Positions 15,212 to 23,398 of a stretch of 38,047 bases of DNA are shown one piece after another. The stretch lies in contig NZ_LFIQ01000119.1 of the NCBI RefSeq assembly GCF_001189245.1, positions 98,550-136,596 of the forward strand, given 5' to 3'. Positions within the stretch are counted from its first letter, which is position 1, and each line of letters begins with the position of its first letter. The translations under genes were made by a program, and so were the position numbers. This stretch comes from Bradyrhizobium pachyrhizi. GTDB lineage: Bacteria > Pseudomonadota > Alphaproteobacteria > Rhizobiales > Xanthobacteraceae. Under the pieces are notes generated by a model. That model made no database searches. It saw only the letters and a program-made list of their open reading frames with translations, and had not been told where the DNA came from.

Positions 15212-15844
15212 GTGAGCTACGCGGTCAAGGAGATCTTTCTCACCCTGCAGGGCGAAGGCGCCCATGCGGGCCGCGCCTCCGTGTTCTGCCGCTTCGCCGG
15301 CTGCAACCTCTGGAGCGGCCGCGAGCAGGACCGCGCCGGCGCCGTCTGCAAGTTCTGCGACACCGATTTCGTCGGCACCGACGGCACTCTGGGCGGCCGC
15401 TATGCGACCGCCGAAGAGCTTGCGGGAACCATTGCCGCGCAATGGACCGGGGGCGAAGCCGACCGCTACGTGGTCCTGACCGGCGGCGAGCCGCTGCTGC
15501 AGGTCGACGCGGCCTTGATCGATGCCCTGCACGGCCGCGGCTTTGCGATCGCGATCGAGACCAACGGCACCATCGCCCCGCCCGACGGGCTCGACTGGAT
15601 CTGCGTCAGTCCCAAGGCTGCAGCCGAGCTCGTGGTGCGCAAGGGGCACGAGCTCAAACTGGTCTATCCGCAGGTGGAGAACACACCGGAGGATTTCGCG
15701 GGGCTTTCCTTCGAGCGCTTCTCGCTGCAGCCGATGGACGGGCCCGACGTGATCGAGAATACCGAGCGGGCGATCGCCTATTGCCTGAAGCACCCGCAAT
15801 GGCGCCTCAGCGTGCAGACGCACAAGACGCTCGGGATCAGATGA
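15212..15844 (+). CDS. queE: 7-carboxy-7-deazaguanine synthase
   Basis: This radical-SAM enzyme turns 6-carboxytetrahydropterin into 7-carboxy-7-deazaguanine on the way to preQ0 and queuosine. It is a 210-residue protein. The cluster motif is not the usual CX3CX2C: the cysteines read GC-N-L-W-S-G followed by CKFC, i.e. CX14CX2C, the variant described for Burkholderia multivorans QueE. An early LTLQGEG and the TGGEPLLQ block are also present. The GTG at 15212 has AAGGGA about 7 bases before it and gives MSYAVKEIFLTLQGEG; longer frames overlap trmL. It lies directly upstream of queD, the preceding enzyme of the pathway. Confidence 0.93.
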   Translation: MSYAVKEIFLTLQGEGAHAGRASVFCRFAGCNLWSGREQDRAGAVCKFCDTDFVGTDGTLGGRYATAEELAGTIAAQWTGGEADRYVVLTGGEPLLQVDAALIDALHGRGFAIAIETNGTIAPPDGLDWICVSPKAAAELVVRKGHELKLVYPQVENTPEDFAGLSFERFSLQPMDGPDVIENTERAIAYCLKHPQWRLSVQTHKTLGIR

Positions 15845-15871
15845 ACTAACAGAATCGGATTGTTGAACGAG

Positions 15872-16237
15872 ATGTGGGAATTGACGAAAGCGTTTCGGTT
15901 CGAGGCTGCGCATGCGCTGTCCGGAACGACCTTTGGCGCCGCCAGCGAGGAGATTCACGGTCACTCCTTCCGCGCCGAAGTCACCGTGCGCGGCACGCCC
16001 GATCCGAAAACCGGCATGGTGGTCGATCTCGGCCTGCTCGAACGCGCGATGGCCGAGGTGCAGAAGACGCTCGACCATAAGTTCCTGAACAAGATCGAGG
16101 CGCTCGGCGTGCCGACGCTGGAGAATCTGTCGCGCTTCATCTGGGAGCAGTTGCAGCACGCAGGCAAGCTGACCCGCGTCAGCGTCCATCGCGACAGCTG
16201 CAACGAGAGCTGCACCTATTTCGGCCCGCAAGGTTAA
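15872..16237 (+). CDS. queD: QueD-like 6-pyruvoyl/6-carboxytetrahydropterin synthase homologue
   Basis: This is a 121-residue T-fold protein. The zinc ligands are present: FEAAH (first His) and HGHSF (second and third). The LDHKFLN segment supplies the Asp-His pair of the active site, and the C-terminal SCNESCTY matches the TCTAGCIY end of E. coli QueD. The position equal to catalytic Cys27 of E. coli QueD, 11 residues after the first zinc His, is Ser here, and the Glu before the C-terminal Cys pair is Asp. Adjacency to queE supports a deazapurine role, but the chemistry may differ. The start is taken at ATG 15872 (MWELTKAFRFEAAH); TTG codons at 15860 and 15863 are alternatives. Confidence 0.85.
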   Translation: MWELTKAFRFEAAHALSGTTFGAASEEIHGHSFRAEVTVRGTPDPKTGMVVDLGLLERAMAEVQKTLDHKFLNKIEALGVPTLENLSRFIWEQLQHAGKLTRVSVHRDSCNESCTYFGPQG

Positions 16238-16239
16238 TC

Positions 16240-17136
16240 ATGCTGCCAACAGATCCCGCCATCATCGAGGACCGCAAGGCGCGTGCGCGCGGCTGGTTCG
16301 AGGCGCTGCGCAACGACATTTGCGCCGCCTTCGAGAAGCTCGAGGACGACGCCCCGTCCACGCTTTATCCCGACGCCTCCGGCCGGTTCGTGCGGACCCC
16401 CTGGGACCGCACCGACCACACCGGCAAGCCGGGCGGCGGCGGCGTGATGTCGATCATGAAGGGCCGGCTGTTCGAAAAGGTCGGCGTGCACTGCTCGACC
16501 GTGCACGGCGAGTTCGCCCCCGAATTCCGCGCGCAGATTCCAGGTGCCGCCGACGATCCGAGGTTCTGGGCGTCGGGCATCTCGCTGATCGCGCATTTGC
16601 GCAATCCGAACGTGCCCGCCGTGCACATGAACACCCGCTTCGTCGTCACCACCAAGGCCTGGTTCGGCGGCGGCGCCGACCTGACGCCGGTGCTGAACCG
16701 CCGGCGCACCCAGGAAGACCCCGATACGGTCGCCTTCCATGCCGCGATGAAAGAAGCGTGCAGCGGGCCGAACGGCGTCGCCGACTACGACAAGTACAAG
16801 AAATGGTGCGACGAGTATTTCTATCTGCCGCATCGCAAGGAAGCGCGCGGCATCGGCGGCATCTTCTATGACTGGCACGACAGCGGCGACTGGGAGGCCG
16901 ATCTCGCCTTCACCCAGGACGTCGGGCGCAGCTTCCTGAAAATCTATCCCGACCTGGTGCGGCGCAATTTCGCGGCCGCCTGGAGCGCCGAGGATCGCGA
17001 CGAACAGCTTATCCGCCGCGGCCGCTATGTCGAGTTCAACCTGCTCTATGATCGCGGCACCATCTTCGGCCTGAAGACCGGCGGCAATGTGGATTCGATC
17101 CTGTCGTCGCTGCCGCCGGAGGTGAAATGGCCGTGA
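16240..17136 (+). CDS. hemF: Oxygen-dependent coproporphyrinogen III oxidase
   Basis: HemF decarboxylates coproporphyrinogen III to protoporphyrinogen IX with O2, in haem synthesis. The 298-residue protein has the family blocks in order: GGGGVMSIMKGRLFEKVGV, the VPAVHMNTRF segment, AWFGGGADLTP, and YLPHRKEARGIGGIFYD. Length and order are normal. The ATG at 16240 is two bases after the queD stop and has AAGG upstream, so it is probably co-transcribed and coupled with the que genes. Its 3' end overlaps the next gene by 10 bases. Confidence 0.97.
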   Translation: MLPTDPAIIEDRKARARGWFEALRNDICAAFEKLEDDAPSTLYPDASGRFVRTPWDRTDHTGKPGGGGVMSIMKGRLFEKVGVHCSTVHGEFAPEFRAQIPGAADDPRFWASGISLIAHLRNPNVPAVHMNTRFVVTTKAWFGGGADLTPVLNRRRTQEDPDTVAFHAAMKEACSGPNGVADYDKYKKWCDEYFYLPHRKEARGIGGIFYDWHDSGDWEADLAFTQDVGRSFLKIYPDLVRRNFAAAWSAEDRDEQLIRRGRYVEFNLLYDRGTIFGLKTGGNVDSILSSLPPEVKWP

Positions 17137-17867
17137 TGAACCTGCCGCGCGCGATGCTGATCGACATGGATGACACTATCCTTTCGGCCTATGGACGCCC
17201 CGAGATCGCCTGGAACACGATTACCACGGAGTTCGCCGCGGAGCTGGCGCCCCTGCCCCCGGACCAGGTCGCGACGGCGCTATTGGCCTATGCACGGCAA
17301 TTCTGGTCGACCGCCGAGCCGATCTGGCGGATCAAGCTCGGCGAGGCGCGGCGGCTCACCGTGAAGGGCGGCTTCGCGGCGCTTGCGGCGGCCGGTCACC
17401 GCGCGCTGCCCGACGATCTCGCCGACCGCATCGCCGATCGCTTCACCGCCTACCGCGAGGAGGAGATGTTTGTCTTCCCCGGCGCGCATGAAGCGATCGA
17501 CGCGTTGAAGGCCCTCGGCATCAAGCTCGCGCTGGTCACCAACGGCGCCGCCGACATGCAGCGCGCCAAGGTCGAGCGCTTCGCGCTCGGCCATCGCTTC
17601 GATCACATCCAGATCGAAGGCGAGCACGGCTTCGGCAAGCCGGAGGAGCGCGCCTACCTGCACGCGATGGAAGCGCTCGGCATCACCGCACCGGACACCT
17701 GGATGATCGGTGACAATCTCGAATGGGAAGTCGTGGCGCCGCAGCGGCTTGGCATCTATGCGATCTGGATGGACGTCCATGGCGTCGGGCTGCCGCCGGG
17801 ATCGACGATCAAGCCGGACCGCATCATCCGCTCGCTGGGCGAACTGGTTCCTGCCGCGCGCAAATAA
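17127..17867 (+). CDS. HAD-superfamily hydrolase (phosphatase)
   Basis: This 246-residue HAD protein has motif I IDMDDT (nucleophile D and general acid D near 13-15), motif II LVTNGA, a lysine in GKPEERAYL and motif IV MIGDNLEWEV. A helical cap lies between motifs I and II, typical of small phosphomonoesterases. The substrate cannot be read from sequence. The ATG at 17127 lies inside the end of hemF with GGAGG 5 bases upstream; a second ATG at 17136 overlaps the hemF stop. It is thus coupled to hemF, the last gene of the trmL-que-hemF run. Confidence 0.88.
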   Translation: MAVMNLPRAMLIDMDDTILSAYGRPEIAWNTITTEFAAELAPLPPDQVATALLAYARQFWSTAEPIWRIKLGEARRLTVKGGFAALAAAGHRALPDDLADRIADRFTAYREEEMFVFPGAHEAIDALKALGIKLALVTNGAADMQRAKVERFALGHRFDHIQIEGEHGFGKPEERAYLHAMEALGITAPDTWMIGDNLEWEVVAPQRLGIYAIWMDVHGVGLPPGSTIKPDRIIRSLGELVPAARK

Positions 17868-17979
17868 CGCAGCGGCTGATTTCACAGCAAATCCACTGCG
17901 CCAGGCGCCGGCCGTGATTTGACTGTCATCACCGGTCGCTAGCCTGCCGCCCGCGTTATCCAGCGCGGAGGGAAAAATC

Positions 17980-18246
17980 ATGGAACTGAAACCAGGCGAT
18001 GTTGTCATGCTGAAGTCCGGCGGCCATCCGATCACGGTCGTCGAAATCGACGAGGACAAGGTCGAGTGCCTGTGGATGGGTACGGACGGCGATCTGTTTC
18101 GCGAAACCTTGCCGCTTGTCGCGCTCGAATCGACCGAGCTCGATCCGGAGGACAATGAAGAGGAAGACGACGAAGACGAGGACGACGCGGAAGAAGAGGA
18201 CGAAGACGACGACGGCGACCGCAAGAAGAAGCGCAAGGCGGCGTGA
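17980..18246 (+). CDS. Small acidic DUF2158 (YodC-like) protein
   Basis: This is an 88-residue protein. The first 45 or so residues match the small YodC/DUF2158 fold (LKPGDVVMLKSGGHPITV, then VECLWM). After about residue 55 the chain is almost only Asp and Glu for 25 residues, followed by a basic KKKRK end. This charged tail is not part of the domain and could bind cations or basic partners. The ATG has a strong GGAGGG site. There is no assigned function in the family. It is separated from the HAD gene by 112 bases and probably has its own promoter. Confidence 0.8.
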   Translation: MELKPGDVVMLKSGGHPITVVEIDEDKVECLWMGTDGDLFRETLPLVALESTELDPEDNEEEDDEDEDDAEEEDEDDDGDRKKKRKAA

Positions 18247-18257
18247 TCTTTTGGCGC

Positions 18258-18286
18258 GATGCTGACTGGCAGGTGCCGGCAGCATC
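18258..18286. other. Strong hairpin between convergent genes
   Basis: GATGCTG...CAGCATC arms enclose an inner TGGCA/TGCC stem. It lies after the DUF2158 stop and beyond the cca stop. No T run follows on either strand, so it is at best an mRNA 3'-end stabiliser. Confidence 0.4.
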
Positions 18287-18388
18287 GTCTCCATGCGACG
18301 TTCGACCGATCGTCGTTCAGCCAATTGCCACCGTGCCGCCGCGGATCACGGCGGCATCGAGACGCCGGCAAGAAAACTCAGAGGAAAT

Positions 18389-19645
18389 TCAAAGCCGATG
18401 ATCGCGGGTGAAACGGGCCGCGGTCTGGTCGGCGATATCGGACAGTATCTTCGGCTCCAGCGGAAAGTCCGCGGCCAGCCAGGCATCCTCCGCCAGGGTC
18501 AGGACATGGCCGAGTGCCGGTCCCTCGGCAATGCCGCGCGCGATGAAATCCGAGGCCCGCAATGGAAAGTGAGGGGCGCGCCAGCGCTCCGGCAGCGTGG
18601 CGAGCGCGCGCCACTGATCGACGTCCTGGCCCGCGCCGGTTCGCGCCCAGGCCAATAGCACCCGGTCGCGATAGGGCTCCTCGTCGAGCCGGTAGAGCCT
18701 TCGCCTGGCATGCGCCTCGTCCATGGCGGGCAAGCGCCACCAGCGATGGCCCATCGAATCGAGCGCCTTGGCCTCGGCGTTGGAGAGCCGCAGCCGGCTG
18801 GCGATGCGCCGCGCGTCCTCCGTCACGGCGACCGTCAGCGCGGCGAGCCTTCGCATCGCGCTCGGCGCGAGCACCATCAGCCGCTCGATTTCGATCATCG
18901 CCGCGAACGGCCCGGTATAGGCAACGCCGCCAAACAGCGGCTGCAGCAAGCCGCCGTCACCCATCGCGACCACCGCGCTCGCGGCGCCGTTCGCGACCAC
19001 GAGCTTGAGCATCTCCATACGGATCCGCTCAGCCGAGAGGCCGGAAAGTCCCGCGCGCCCGCCGATGCAGGCAAGATAACCGGCGCGATCGACCTCGCCC
19101 GCGCCATAAGCGGCATGAAAACGGAAGAAGCGCAGGATGCGCAGATAGTCCTCGGCAATCCGCTGCGCGGGATCGCCGATGAAGCGCACGCGCCTCGCCT
19201 CGATGTCGGCGAGGCCGCCGACGTGATCGTGCACGACGCCCGAGGCGTCGACCGACAGGCCGTTGATGGTGAAGTCGCGCCGCTCGGCGTCACGCACCCA
19301 GTCGCGCCCGAACGCCACCCTGGCCTTGCGGCCATAGGTCTCGGTATCCTCGCGCAGCGTCGTCACCTCGAAGGGCTGACTATCGACGACCAGGGTCACC
19401 GTGCCGTGCTCGATGCCGGTCGGCACGCTCTTGATGCCCGCCCGCTTGGCGCGGCGGATCACCTCCTCCGGCAGCGCCGTGGTGGCGATGTCGATGTCGG
19501 CGAGCGGAATCTGCATCAAGGCGTTGCGCACGGCCCCGCCGATCACCCGCGCTTCCTCGCCGTCGGCGTTGAGCAGGTCGAGTACGCGCGCCGCAGGCCC
19601 GGAAGCGAGCCATGGCGCGTCGGACAACAGGCGCACCTCGCTCAT
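18389..19645 (-). CDS. cca: CCA tRNA nucleotidyltransferase / poly(A) polymerase family
   Basis: This 418-residue class II nucleotidyltransferase adds or repairs the 3' CCA of tRNA. Motif A reads GGAVRNAL (36-43) followed by the metal-binding DID (D50, D52). Motif C is ERRDFTINGL (121-130), and the RF(F)RFHA block after EDYLRILR fits the tRNA-binding region. It is the last of four overlapping minus-strand genes; its ATG overlaps the DUF6111 stop by 4 bases (ATGA). No terminator with a T run follows. The two activities (CCA addition or poly(A)) cannot be told apart by eye. Confidence 0.93.
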   Translation of the reverse strand: MSEVRLLSDAPWLASGPAARVLDLLNADGEEARVIGGAVRNALMQIPLADIDIATTALPEEVIRRAKRAGIKSVPTGIEHGTVTLVVDSQPFEVTTLREDTETYGRKARVAFGRDWVRDAERRDFTINGLSVDASGVVHDHVGGLADIEARRVRFIGDPAQRIAEDYLRILRFFRFHAAYGAGEVDRAGYLACIGGRAGLSGLSAERIRMEMLKLVVANGAASAVVAMGDGGLLQPLFGGVAYTGPFAAMIEIERLMVLAPSAMRRLAALTVAVTEDARRIASRLRLSNAEAKALDSMGHRWWRLPAMDEAHARRRLYRLDEEPYRDRVLLAWARTGAGQDVDQWRALATLPERWRAPHFPLRASDFIARGIAEGPALGHVLTLAEDAWLAADFPLEPKILSDIADQTAARFTRDHRL

Positions 19646-19905
19646 TTCTCAACTCCCGGCACCAGCTTGCCGTTCTCGATATGGGCTGGAACGTAGGTCG
19701 AATTCGGCGGCGCGCCAGTCAATTCGGCCAGCAGCACGAAGCTCACGATGACCATCACCAGCGCCACCAGCGTCAGCTTTGCGATCATGTCGAGCGGCCA
19801 TGACGCCGGCAGCGTCACGCCGGACCGCGTCGCGATGAGGAAGATGGCATAGACCGCGAACGGGACCAGAAAGATTCCGATCTCGGTCAATACCGTGCGG
19901 ATCAT
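19642..19905 (-). CDS. DUF6111 small membrane protein
   Basis: This is an 87-residue protein with two membrane segments (about 5-25 and 40-62) and a short hydrophilic C-terminus containing PAHIENGKLVPG. It matches the alphaproteobacterial DUF6111 family by layout, for which no function is known. It overlaps its upstream neighbour (Nudix) and downstream neighbour (cca) by four bases each, so its translation is probably coupled to both. Confidence 0.8.
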   Translation of the reverse strand: MIRTVLTEIGIFLVPFAVYAIFLIATRSGVTLPASWPLDMIAKLTLVALVMVIVSFVLLAELTGAPPNSTYVPAHIENGKLVPGVEK

Positions 19906-20573
19906 GACAGATAGATCCGCTCATACAGCACGCGCAGAATGCCCGCGGTCGCGCCCCAGATGTAGCGCTCGGCGAACGGCATCGCGTAATAGGACCGGTC
20001 CATGCCGCGGAATTCCTTGGTGTGGATCTGATGATTCTCGGGATTCATCAGGAAGGCGAGCGGCACCTCGAACGCATCGACCACCTCCGCCTCGTTGATC
20101 GCAAGCGTGAATCCCGGCTTCACCTTCGCGACCGTCGGCAGAATGCGGAAGCCGAACGCGGTGCCATAAAGGTCGAGATAGCCGACCGGGTCGATGAATT
20201 CCCGCTTCAACCCGACTTCCTCGCAGGCCTCGCGCAGCGCGGCATCGAGCGGCGAGGCGTCGGTGGCGTCGATCTTGCCGCCGGGAAACGAGATCTGGCC
20301 GGCATGGCTCGACAGATTGGGCGAGCGCTGCGTCAACAGCACGGTCGGCTCGGGGTGATCGACCACCGGGATCAACACCGCGGCCGGCCGCACCGGCTGC
20401 TCCTGCGCCACGATCTCGAGCATGCGGTCGTTGCCGGAGTCTCCGGTGCGCGGAATGATATGCGGATCGACCAGGCCCGGCGGCACATCGAAAGTGAGCC
20501 GCGTGCGGGCCCGCGCGAAGAATTCCGTCGAGCTGATCGTCGCCGGCTCCACCTTCAGCAACGGCTCGTTCAA
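19902..20573 (-). CDS. Nudix hydrolase, CoA pyrophosphatase (NudL/UPF0035) type
   Basis: This 223-residue protein has the CoA-pyrophosphatase signature LLTQRSPNLSSHAGQISFPG followed by the Nudix box: GGKIDATDAS... then ALREACEEVGL, with Asp in place of the first Glu as is usual in this subfamily. It would cut CoA and its esters to 4'-phosphopantetheine and 3',5'-ADP. The first in-frame start is a TTG at 20573 that overlaps the DUF1285 stop (TTGA), with GAGGGA upstream on the minus strand, so coupled translation from a TTG is likely. Confidence 0.88.
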   Translation of the reverse strand: MNEPLLKVEPATISSTEFFARARTRLTFDVPPGLVDPHIIPRTGDSGNDRMLEIVAQEQPVRPAAVLIPVVDHPEPTVLLTQRSPNLSSHAGQISFPGGKIDATDASPLDAALREACEEVGLKREFIDPVGYLDLYGTAFGFRILPTVAKVKPGFTLAINEAEVVDAFEVPLAFLMNPENHQIHTKEFRGMDRSYYAMPFAERYIWGATAGILRVLYERIYLS

Positions 20574-21211
20574 AGTGCGTCCCTCACCTGACTGGCATCG
20601 GCCATCGCGAAGAACTCGCCGCCGGACTCGATGCCGAACATCTCCTGACCATCGACCATCCGCTGCTCGCCCATGTCAACCAGATCGTAATAGAGTGCGC
20701 GGGTGACCTTGGCCCACAAATCGGCGCGGACATGCAGATAGGGCGTCAATCCGCCGTCCTCGGCCGCCTCGAATCTGAGGCCGTGGCCTTTTTCGCAATC
20801 GACCCAATCGTCGACATTGGTGCGGAACCTGAGCAGGCGGCCGCGCACGTCTTCCCCGGTCTGCATTTCCACGGCAAGGAACGGCGCGTCATCGACGCGG
20901 ATGCCGACCTTCTCCACCGGTGTCACGAGAAAGTGCTTGCCGTCCTCGCGCTTCAGGATCGTGGAGAACAGCCGCACCAGCGCGGGGCGGCCGATCGGCG
21001 TTCCCATGTAGAACCAGGTGCCGTCAGGCGCGATTCGCATGTCGAGATCGCCGCAGAATGGCGGATTCCACAGGTGAACCGGCGGCAGGCCCTTGCGTCC
21101 GGCCGGACCCGATGTCGCAGCTTGATTGGCGGCCGTGGTGAGCCCTTCGAGACCCTTGCTCCCGAGGCCCGTAGTTTCCCTGCCGGAATCGCTCTGCCCT
21201 TGCTTCGCCAT
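20570..21211 (-). CDS. DUF1285 protein
   Basis: This is a 213-residue cytoplasmic protein. After a loose N-terminus (about 1-40) comes the conserved DUF1285 core: PPVHLWNPPFCGDLDMRIA, DGTWFYMGTPIGRPALVRLF, EDGKHFLVTPVEKVGI. Two small beta-rich lobes are known for the family; its function is unknown. The ATG at 21211 has a modest AAGG upstream. It is the first gene of the overlapping DUF1285-Nudix-DUF6111-cca set. Its promoter must lie in the 241-base divergent gap with the MoxR gene. Confidence 0.88.
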   Translation of the reverse strand: MAKQGQSDSGRETTGLGSKGLEGLTTAANQAATSGPAGRKGLPPVHLWNPPFCGDLDMRIAPDGTWFYMGTPIGRPALVRLFSTILKREDGKHFLVTPVEKVGIRVDDAPFLAVEMQTGEDVRGRLLRFRTNVDDWVDCEKGHGLRFEAAEDGGLTPYLHVRADLWAKVTRALYYDLVDMGEQRMVDGQEMFGIESGGEFFAMADASQVRDAL

Positions 21212-21267
21212 TGTTTGCCTTAAAGTTTCCTACCTTCAATCTGGCACGTTTGGTGCACATATCCTGA

Positions 21268-21298
21268 GATGTGGTCGGGATGTCATTCTCGCCACATC
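21268..21298. promoter_or_regulatory. Inverted repeat in the DUF1285/MoxR divergent gap
   Basis: GATGTGG, 17 bases, CCACATC. It is the only clear symmetric element between the two divergent units and could be an operator. No regulator family is recognised. Confidence 0.35.
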
Positions 21299-21452
21299 GT
21301 GATGCTGTTCATACCCTGAAACACCGATAAGGTGGGGATAGTTTAATTCAACGAATACATGGCCTTCGCTCAGGTTTAGCATGAGGGCCGAGATGACGAC
21401 AGATGATGACGACGCGCCAATGTGCGCGCATCGTCAAGAAGGAGCGGATCGA

Positions 21453-22457
21453 ATGGCTGGTGCAGACAGCGTCGAGAAACTGGAGGATGTGATCGTCCGT
21501 TCGGCCGAGCAGGTCGCGGGCCAGATCAAGGCCGCCAAGGAAGCGGTCTCCACCGTCATCTTCGGCCAGGACCAGGTGATCGAAAACACCCTGGTGACGA
21601 TCCTGTCCGGCGGCCACGCGCTGTTGATCGGCGTGCCCGGCCTCGCCAAGACCAAGCTGGTCGAGACCCTCGGCGTCACGCTCGGCCTCGATGCCAAGCG
21701 CATTCAGTTCACCCCGGACCTGATGCCGTCGGACATTCTCGGCGCCGAAGTGCTCGACGAGAGCTCGGCCGGCAAGCGTTCGTTCCGCTTCATCGCAGGT
21801 CCGGTGTTCGCGCAGCTGCTGATGGCCGACGAGATCAACCGCGCCAGCCCGCGCACCCAGTCGGCGCTGCTGCAAGCCATGCAGGAGCAACACATCACCA
21901 TTGCCGGCGCGCGGCATGATTTGCCAAAGCCGTTTCACGTGCTCGCGACACAGAACCCGCTCGAGCAGGAAGGCACCTATCCGCTGCCCGAAGCGCAGCT
22001 CGACCGCTTTCTGATGGAAATCGACGTCGACTATCCCGATCGCGACGCCGAGCGGCGCATCCTGTTCGAAACCACCGGCGCCGAAGAAGCCGCGGCCAAA
22101 CCGTCGATGGATGCCGAGACGCTGCTCACCGCGCAACGCCTGGTGCGGCGCCTGCCGGTCGGCGATTCCGTGGTCGAGGCGATCCTGACGCTGGTCCGCG
22201 CCGCGCGTCCCGGCACTGAGGGCGGCGAGGCCGGCAAGCTGATCGCCTGGGGCCCAGGTCCGCGCGCCAGCCAGGCCTTGATGCTCGCGGTGCGCGCCCG
22301 TGCATTGCTCGACGGGAGACTCGCGCCGTCGATCGACGATGTGCTCGATCTCGCCGAGCCCGTGCTCAAGCACCGCATGGCGCTGACCTTCTCGGCGCGC
22401 GCCGAGGGCCGCACCATTCCCGACGTGATCAAGCAACTGAAGACCCGGATCGGTTGA
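21453..22457 (+). CDS. MoxR-family AAA+ ATPase
   Basis: This is a 334-residue MoxR ATPase, a chaperone that activates or assembles partner complexes. Walker A is GVPGLAKT (60-67), Walker B LLMADE (122-127), sensor 1 ATQNP (165-169), and the arginine-finger region EAQLDRF follows. The frame is open further upstream, but the ATG at 21453 has AAGGAG 9 bases before it and yields the normal start. It is the first gene of a tight four-gene unit with DUF58 and two large VWA-like membrane proteins, the standard company of proteobacterial MoxR proteins. Confidence 0.95.
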   Translation: MAGADSVEKLEDVIVRSAEQVAGQIKAAKEAVSTVIFGQDQVIENTLVTILSGGHALLIGVPGLAKTKLVETLGVTLGLDAKRIQFTPDLMPSDILGAEVLDESSAGKRSFRFIAGPVFAQLLMADEINRASPRTQSALLQAMQEQHITIAGARHDLPKPFHVLATQNPLEQEGTYPLPEAQLDRFLMEIDVDYPDRDAERRILFETTGAEEAAAKPSMDAETLLTAQRLVRRLPVGDSVVEAILTLVRAARPGTEGGEAGKLIAWGPGPRASQALMLAVRARALLDGRLAPSIDDVLDLAEPVLKHRMALTFSARAEGRTIPDVIKQLKTRIG

Positions 22458-23398
22458 TGGCCGCAGACAACAGGCACCAGAACGAGGAGATCCTTGCGGT
22501 TCGACGTGCCGATGGCGAAAGCCGAACGCTCGCCGCATCGCTGCCGCGTCTGGTTCTTGAGGCCCGCCGTGTCGCTGCCAACGTCATCCATGGCCTGCAC
22601 GGCCGCCGCCGCGCCGGCTCGGGCGAGAATTTCTGGCAATACCGCCGCTTCGTCTCCGGCGAGCCGTCGCAGCGCGTCGACTGGCGCCGCTCGGCACGCG
22701 ACGACCATCTCTATGTCCGCGAGCAGGAGTGGGAAGCCGCGCACACGGTGTGGATCTGGCCCGACCGCTCGCCGTCGATGGCCTTTGCCTCGCGCGAGGC
22801 GCGCGACAGCAAGCTGGAGCGCGGACTAATCGTAGCCTTCGCGCTCGCCGAGTTGCTCGTTGCGGGCGGAGAACGCGTCGGCATTCCCGGCCTGCTGAAT
22901 CCGACGGCAAGCCTCAACGTGATCGACAAGATGGCGGAAGCGATGTTGCACGACGAGAAGACGCGCGCGAGCCTGCCGCCGTCCTTCGTGCCGTCGTCGC
23001 TGGCCGAAGTCGTCGTGTTGTCGGATTTCTGGTCGCCGATCACGGAGATCACGGCGATGCTGGCCGGGCTTTCCTCCTCCGGCGCGCACGGCACCATGAT
23101 CCAGGTCGTCGATCCGGCCGAAGAGACCTTCCCCTATTCCGGGCGCGTCGAATTCGTCGAGCCGGAGATCGGCAGCGTTATCACCGCGGGCCGCGCCGAG
23201 AGCTGGGCGAGCGATTATGTCGCCCGGGTCGCGCTGCACCGCGACCAGATCCGCGGCGAGACCAATCGGCTCGACTGGCTGTTCTCGACCCACACCACCA
23301 GCCGCTCCGCGGCCGAGTTGCTGTTGTTCCTGCATGCCGGCATGATGGTGAGCAAGGGCGGCGGCCGCTCAATAGTCAAGGCGGGACGCAGCGCATGA
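22457..23398 (+). CDS. DUF58 domain protein of the MoxR module
   Basis: This is a 313-residue soluble protein. The DUF58 core begins near GENFWQYRRF and includes VDWRRSARDDHLYVREQE, the family signature. A VWA-like fold follows (VWIWPDRSPSM is a MIDAS-type DxSxS position with Asp, Ser, Ser). The ATG overlaps the MoxR stop by one base (TGATG), and the next gene overlaps its stop as ATGA. MoxR/DUF58 pairs are thought to work together on a client, often a membrane-bound VWA protein like the two encoded downstream. Confidence 0.92.
   Translation: MAADNRHQNEEILAVRRADGESRTLAASLPRLVLEARRVAANVIHGLHGRRRAGSGENFWQYRRFVSGEPSQRVDWRRSARDDHLYVREQEWEAAHTVWIWPDRSPSMAFASREARDSKLERGLIVAFALAELLVAGGERVGIPGLLNPTASLNVIDKMAEAMLHDEKTRASLPPSFVPSSLAEVVVLSDFWSPITEITAMLAGLSSSGAHGTMIQVVDPAEETFPYSGRVEFVEPEIGSVITAGRAESWASDYVARVALHRDQIRGETNRLDWLFSTHTTSRSAAELLLFLHAGMMVSKGGGRSIVKAGRSA

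Noticed and set aside
18258..18286. Rho-independent terminator for cca or the DUF2158 gene
   Set aside because: The stem is good, but no T run follows it on either strand.
22729..23394. An N-terminal extension of the BatA/DUF4159 protein by more than 200 residues
   Set aside because: It lies wholly inside DUF58 in another frame, is Arg-rich, and the ATG at 23395 with an ATGA overlap gives the family N-terminus.
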